Assembly: GCA_030528965.1 (NCBI GenBank)
Contig: JAUMXS010000070.1
Coordinates: 1-6,544 of the forward strand
Direction: 5' to 3'
Source: Eubacteriales bacterium
GTDB lineage: Bacteria; Bacillota; Clostridia; Oscillospirales; Oscillospiraceae
DNA length: 6,544 bases
A program made the position numbers and the translations under genes. Below the pieces are notes generated by a model. That model was given only the letters and a program-made list of their open reading frames with translations. It had not been told where the DNA came from and did no database searches. Of this stretch, positions 6,340-6,544 are shown in pieces (the stretch's first letter is position 1; every line of letters begins with the position of its first letter).

Positions 6340-6544
6340 ACCGCAGAATAGCTCCCCAGCAGTGTGAGGCCGGCACATTCGCGGTCCAGTTCTTCCAGCA
6401 TGGAGGCAACGCCCGGCTCACGCAGGCCTGCGTCCAGTTCGAGGAAGAAGATGAAGTCATCGCCGCCCGACGAAGAGGGACTGCTCTCCAGCTTGCTCAT
6501 ATTCACCCCATGCACCGACAGGATCGACAGAATGTCGCACAGCG
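6336..6544 (-). CDS. pheA: Prephenate dehydratase, C-terminal ACT domain (partial)
   Basis: The last 68 residues of a gene entering from the right edge, too short and open-ended for simple ORF listing. The translation holds LCDILSILSVHGVNMSKLES, then SPSSSGGDDFIFFLELDAG, an LREPGVASMLEELDREC helix and LTLLGSYSAV, the layout of the regulatory ACT domain of prephenate dehydratases. In this family the ACT domain binds phenylalanine for feedback control, and the catalytic part turns prephenate into phenylpyruvate. The ending LGSYSxV recalls clostridial forms that also carry an N-terminal chorismate mutase, but that region is outside the window, so mono- or bifunctional is undecided. The family's ESRP motif reads ESSP here. 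The stop TGA (6338-6336) overlaps the aroE-aroK ATG by four bases, showing one operon with coupled translation. Confidence 0.88.
   Translation of the reverse strand, partial: LCDILSILSVHGVNMSKLESSPSSSGGDDFIFFLELDAGLREPGVASMLEELDRECAGLTLLGSYSAV

Noticed and set aside
6340..6378. Upstream in-frame ATG at 6378 as the start of aroE-aroK
   Set aside because: It adds MCRPHTAGELFCG, unlike any AroE N-terminus I know, and would overlap pheA by 43 nt; the ATGA junction at 6336-6339 explains the start better.

Overview
The window comes from a GC-rich chromosome. The best guess is an anaerobic, Gram-positive-type Clostridia bacterium (Bacillota), probably Oscillospirales. This rests on three things: a three-repeat SLH surface protein, a stand-alone YknXYZ/MacAB-type transporter split over separate genes, and clostridial-looking shikimate enzymes (AroK with a GRPLS lid, PheA ending in LGSYSxV). 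The lineage is an inference from protein style; no rRNA or other marker is present.

Layout: two convergent operons meet at one terminator. The left operon (+ strand, 1-4567) reads: tail of an HlyD/MacA-family adaptor, ABC ATPase, FtsX/MacB-type permease, then a secreted 782-residue SLH-domain protein. The first three genes are translationally coupled through overlapping stop and start codons. The SLH gene follows after 15 bp with its own strong ribosome binding site. The right operon (- strand, read from 6544 down to 4683) reads: ACT-domain tail of prephenate dehydratase (pheA), a fused shikimate dehydrogenase-shikimate kinase (aroE-aroK), and type II 3-dehydroquinate dehydratase (aroQ). These genes overlap by 4 and 20 nt. 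A symmetrical hairpin at 4627-4668, with a T run on both strands, can terminate both operons.

How the genes work together: ATPase, permease and adaptor should form one type VII ABC (mechanotransmission) export or envelope machine. The SLH protein is made in the same operon and is predicted to sit on the cell wall outside the membrane, so it is a candidate partner, substrate or envelope-remodelling companion. In the right operon, AroQ, AroE and AroK catalyse three consecutive steps of the shikimate pathway (dehydroquinate to shikimate 3-phosphate), and PheA draws prephenate towards phenylalanine.

No RNA genes, mobile elements, CRISPR arrays or long gene-free stretches were seen. The only intergenic gap above 20 bp is 4568-4682, and the terminator lies in it. 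The promoters of both operons lie outside the window. The most interesting points are the transporter-SLH linkage, the AroE-AroK fusion with a possible internal start for AroK, and the large uncharacterised C-terminal part of the SLH protein. None of these amounts to a clearly new system on sequence alone.
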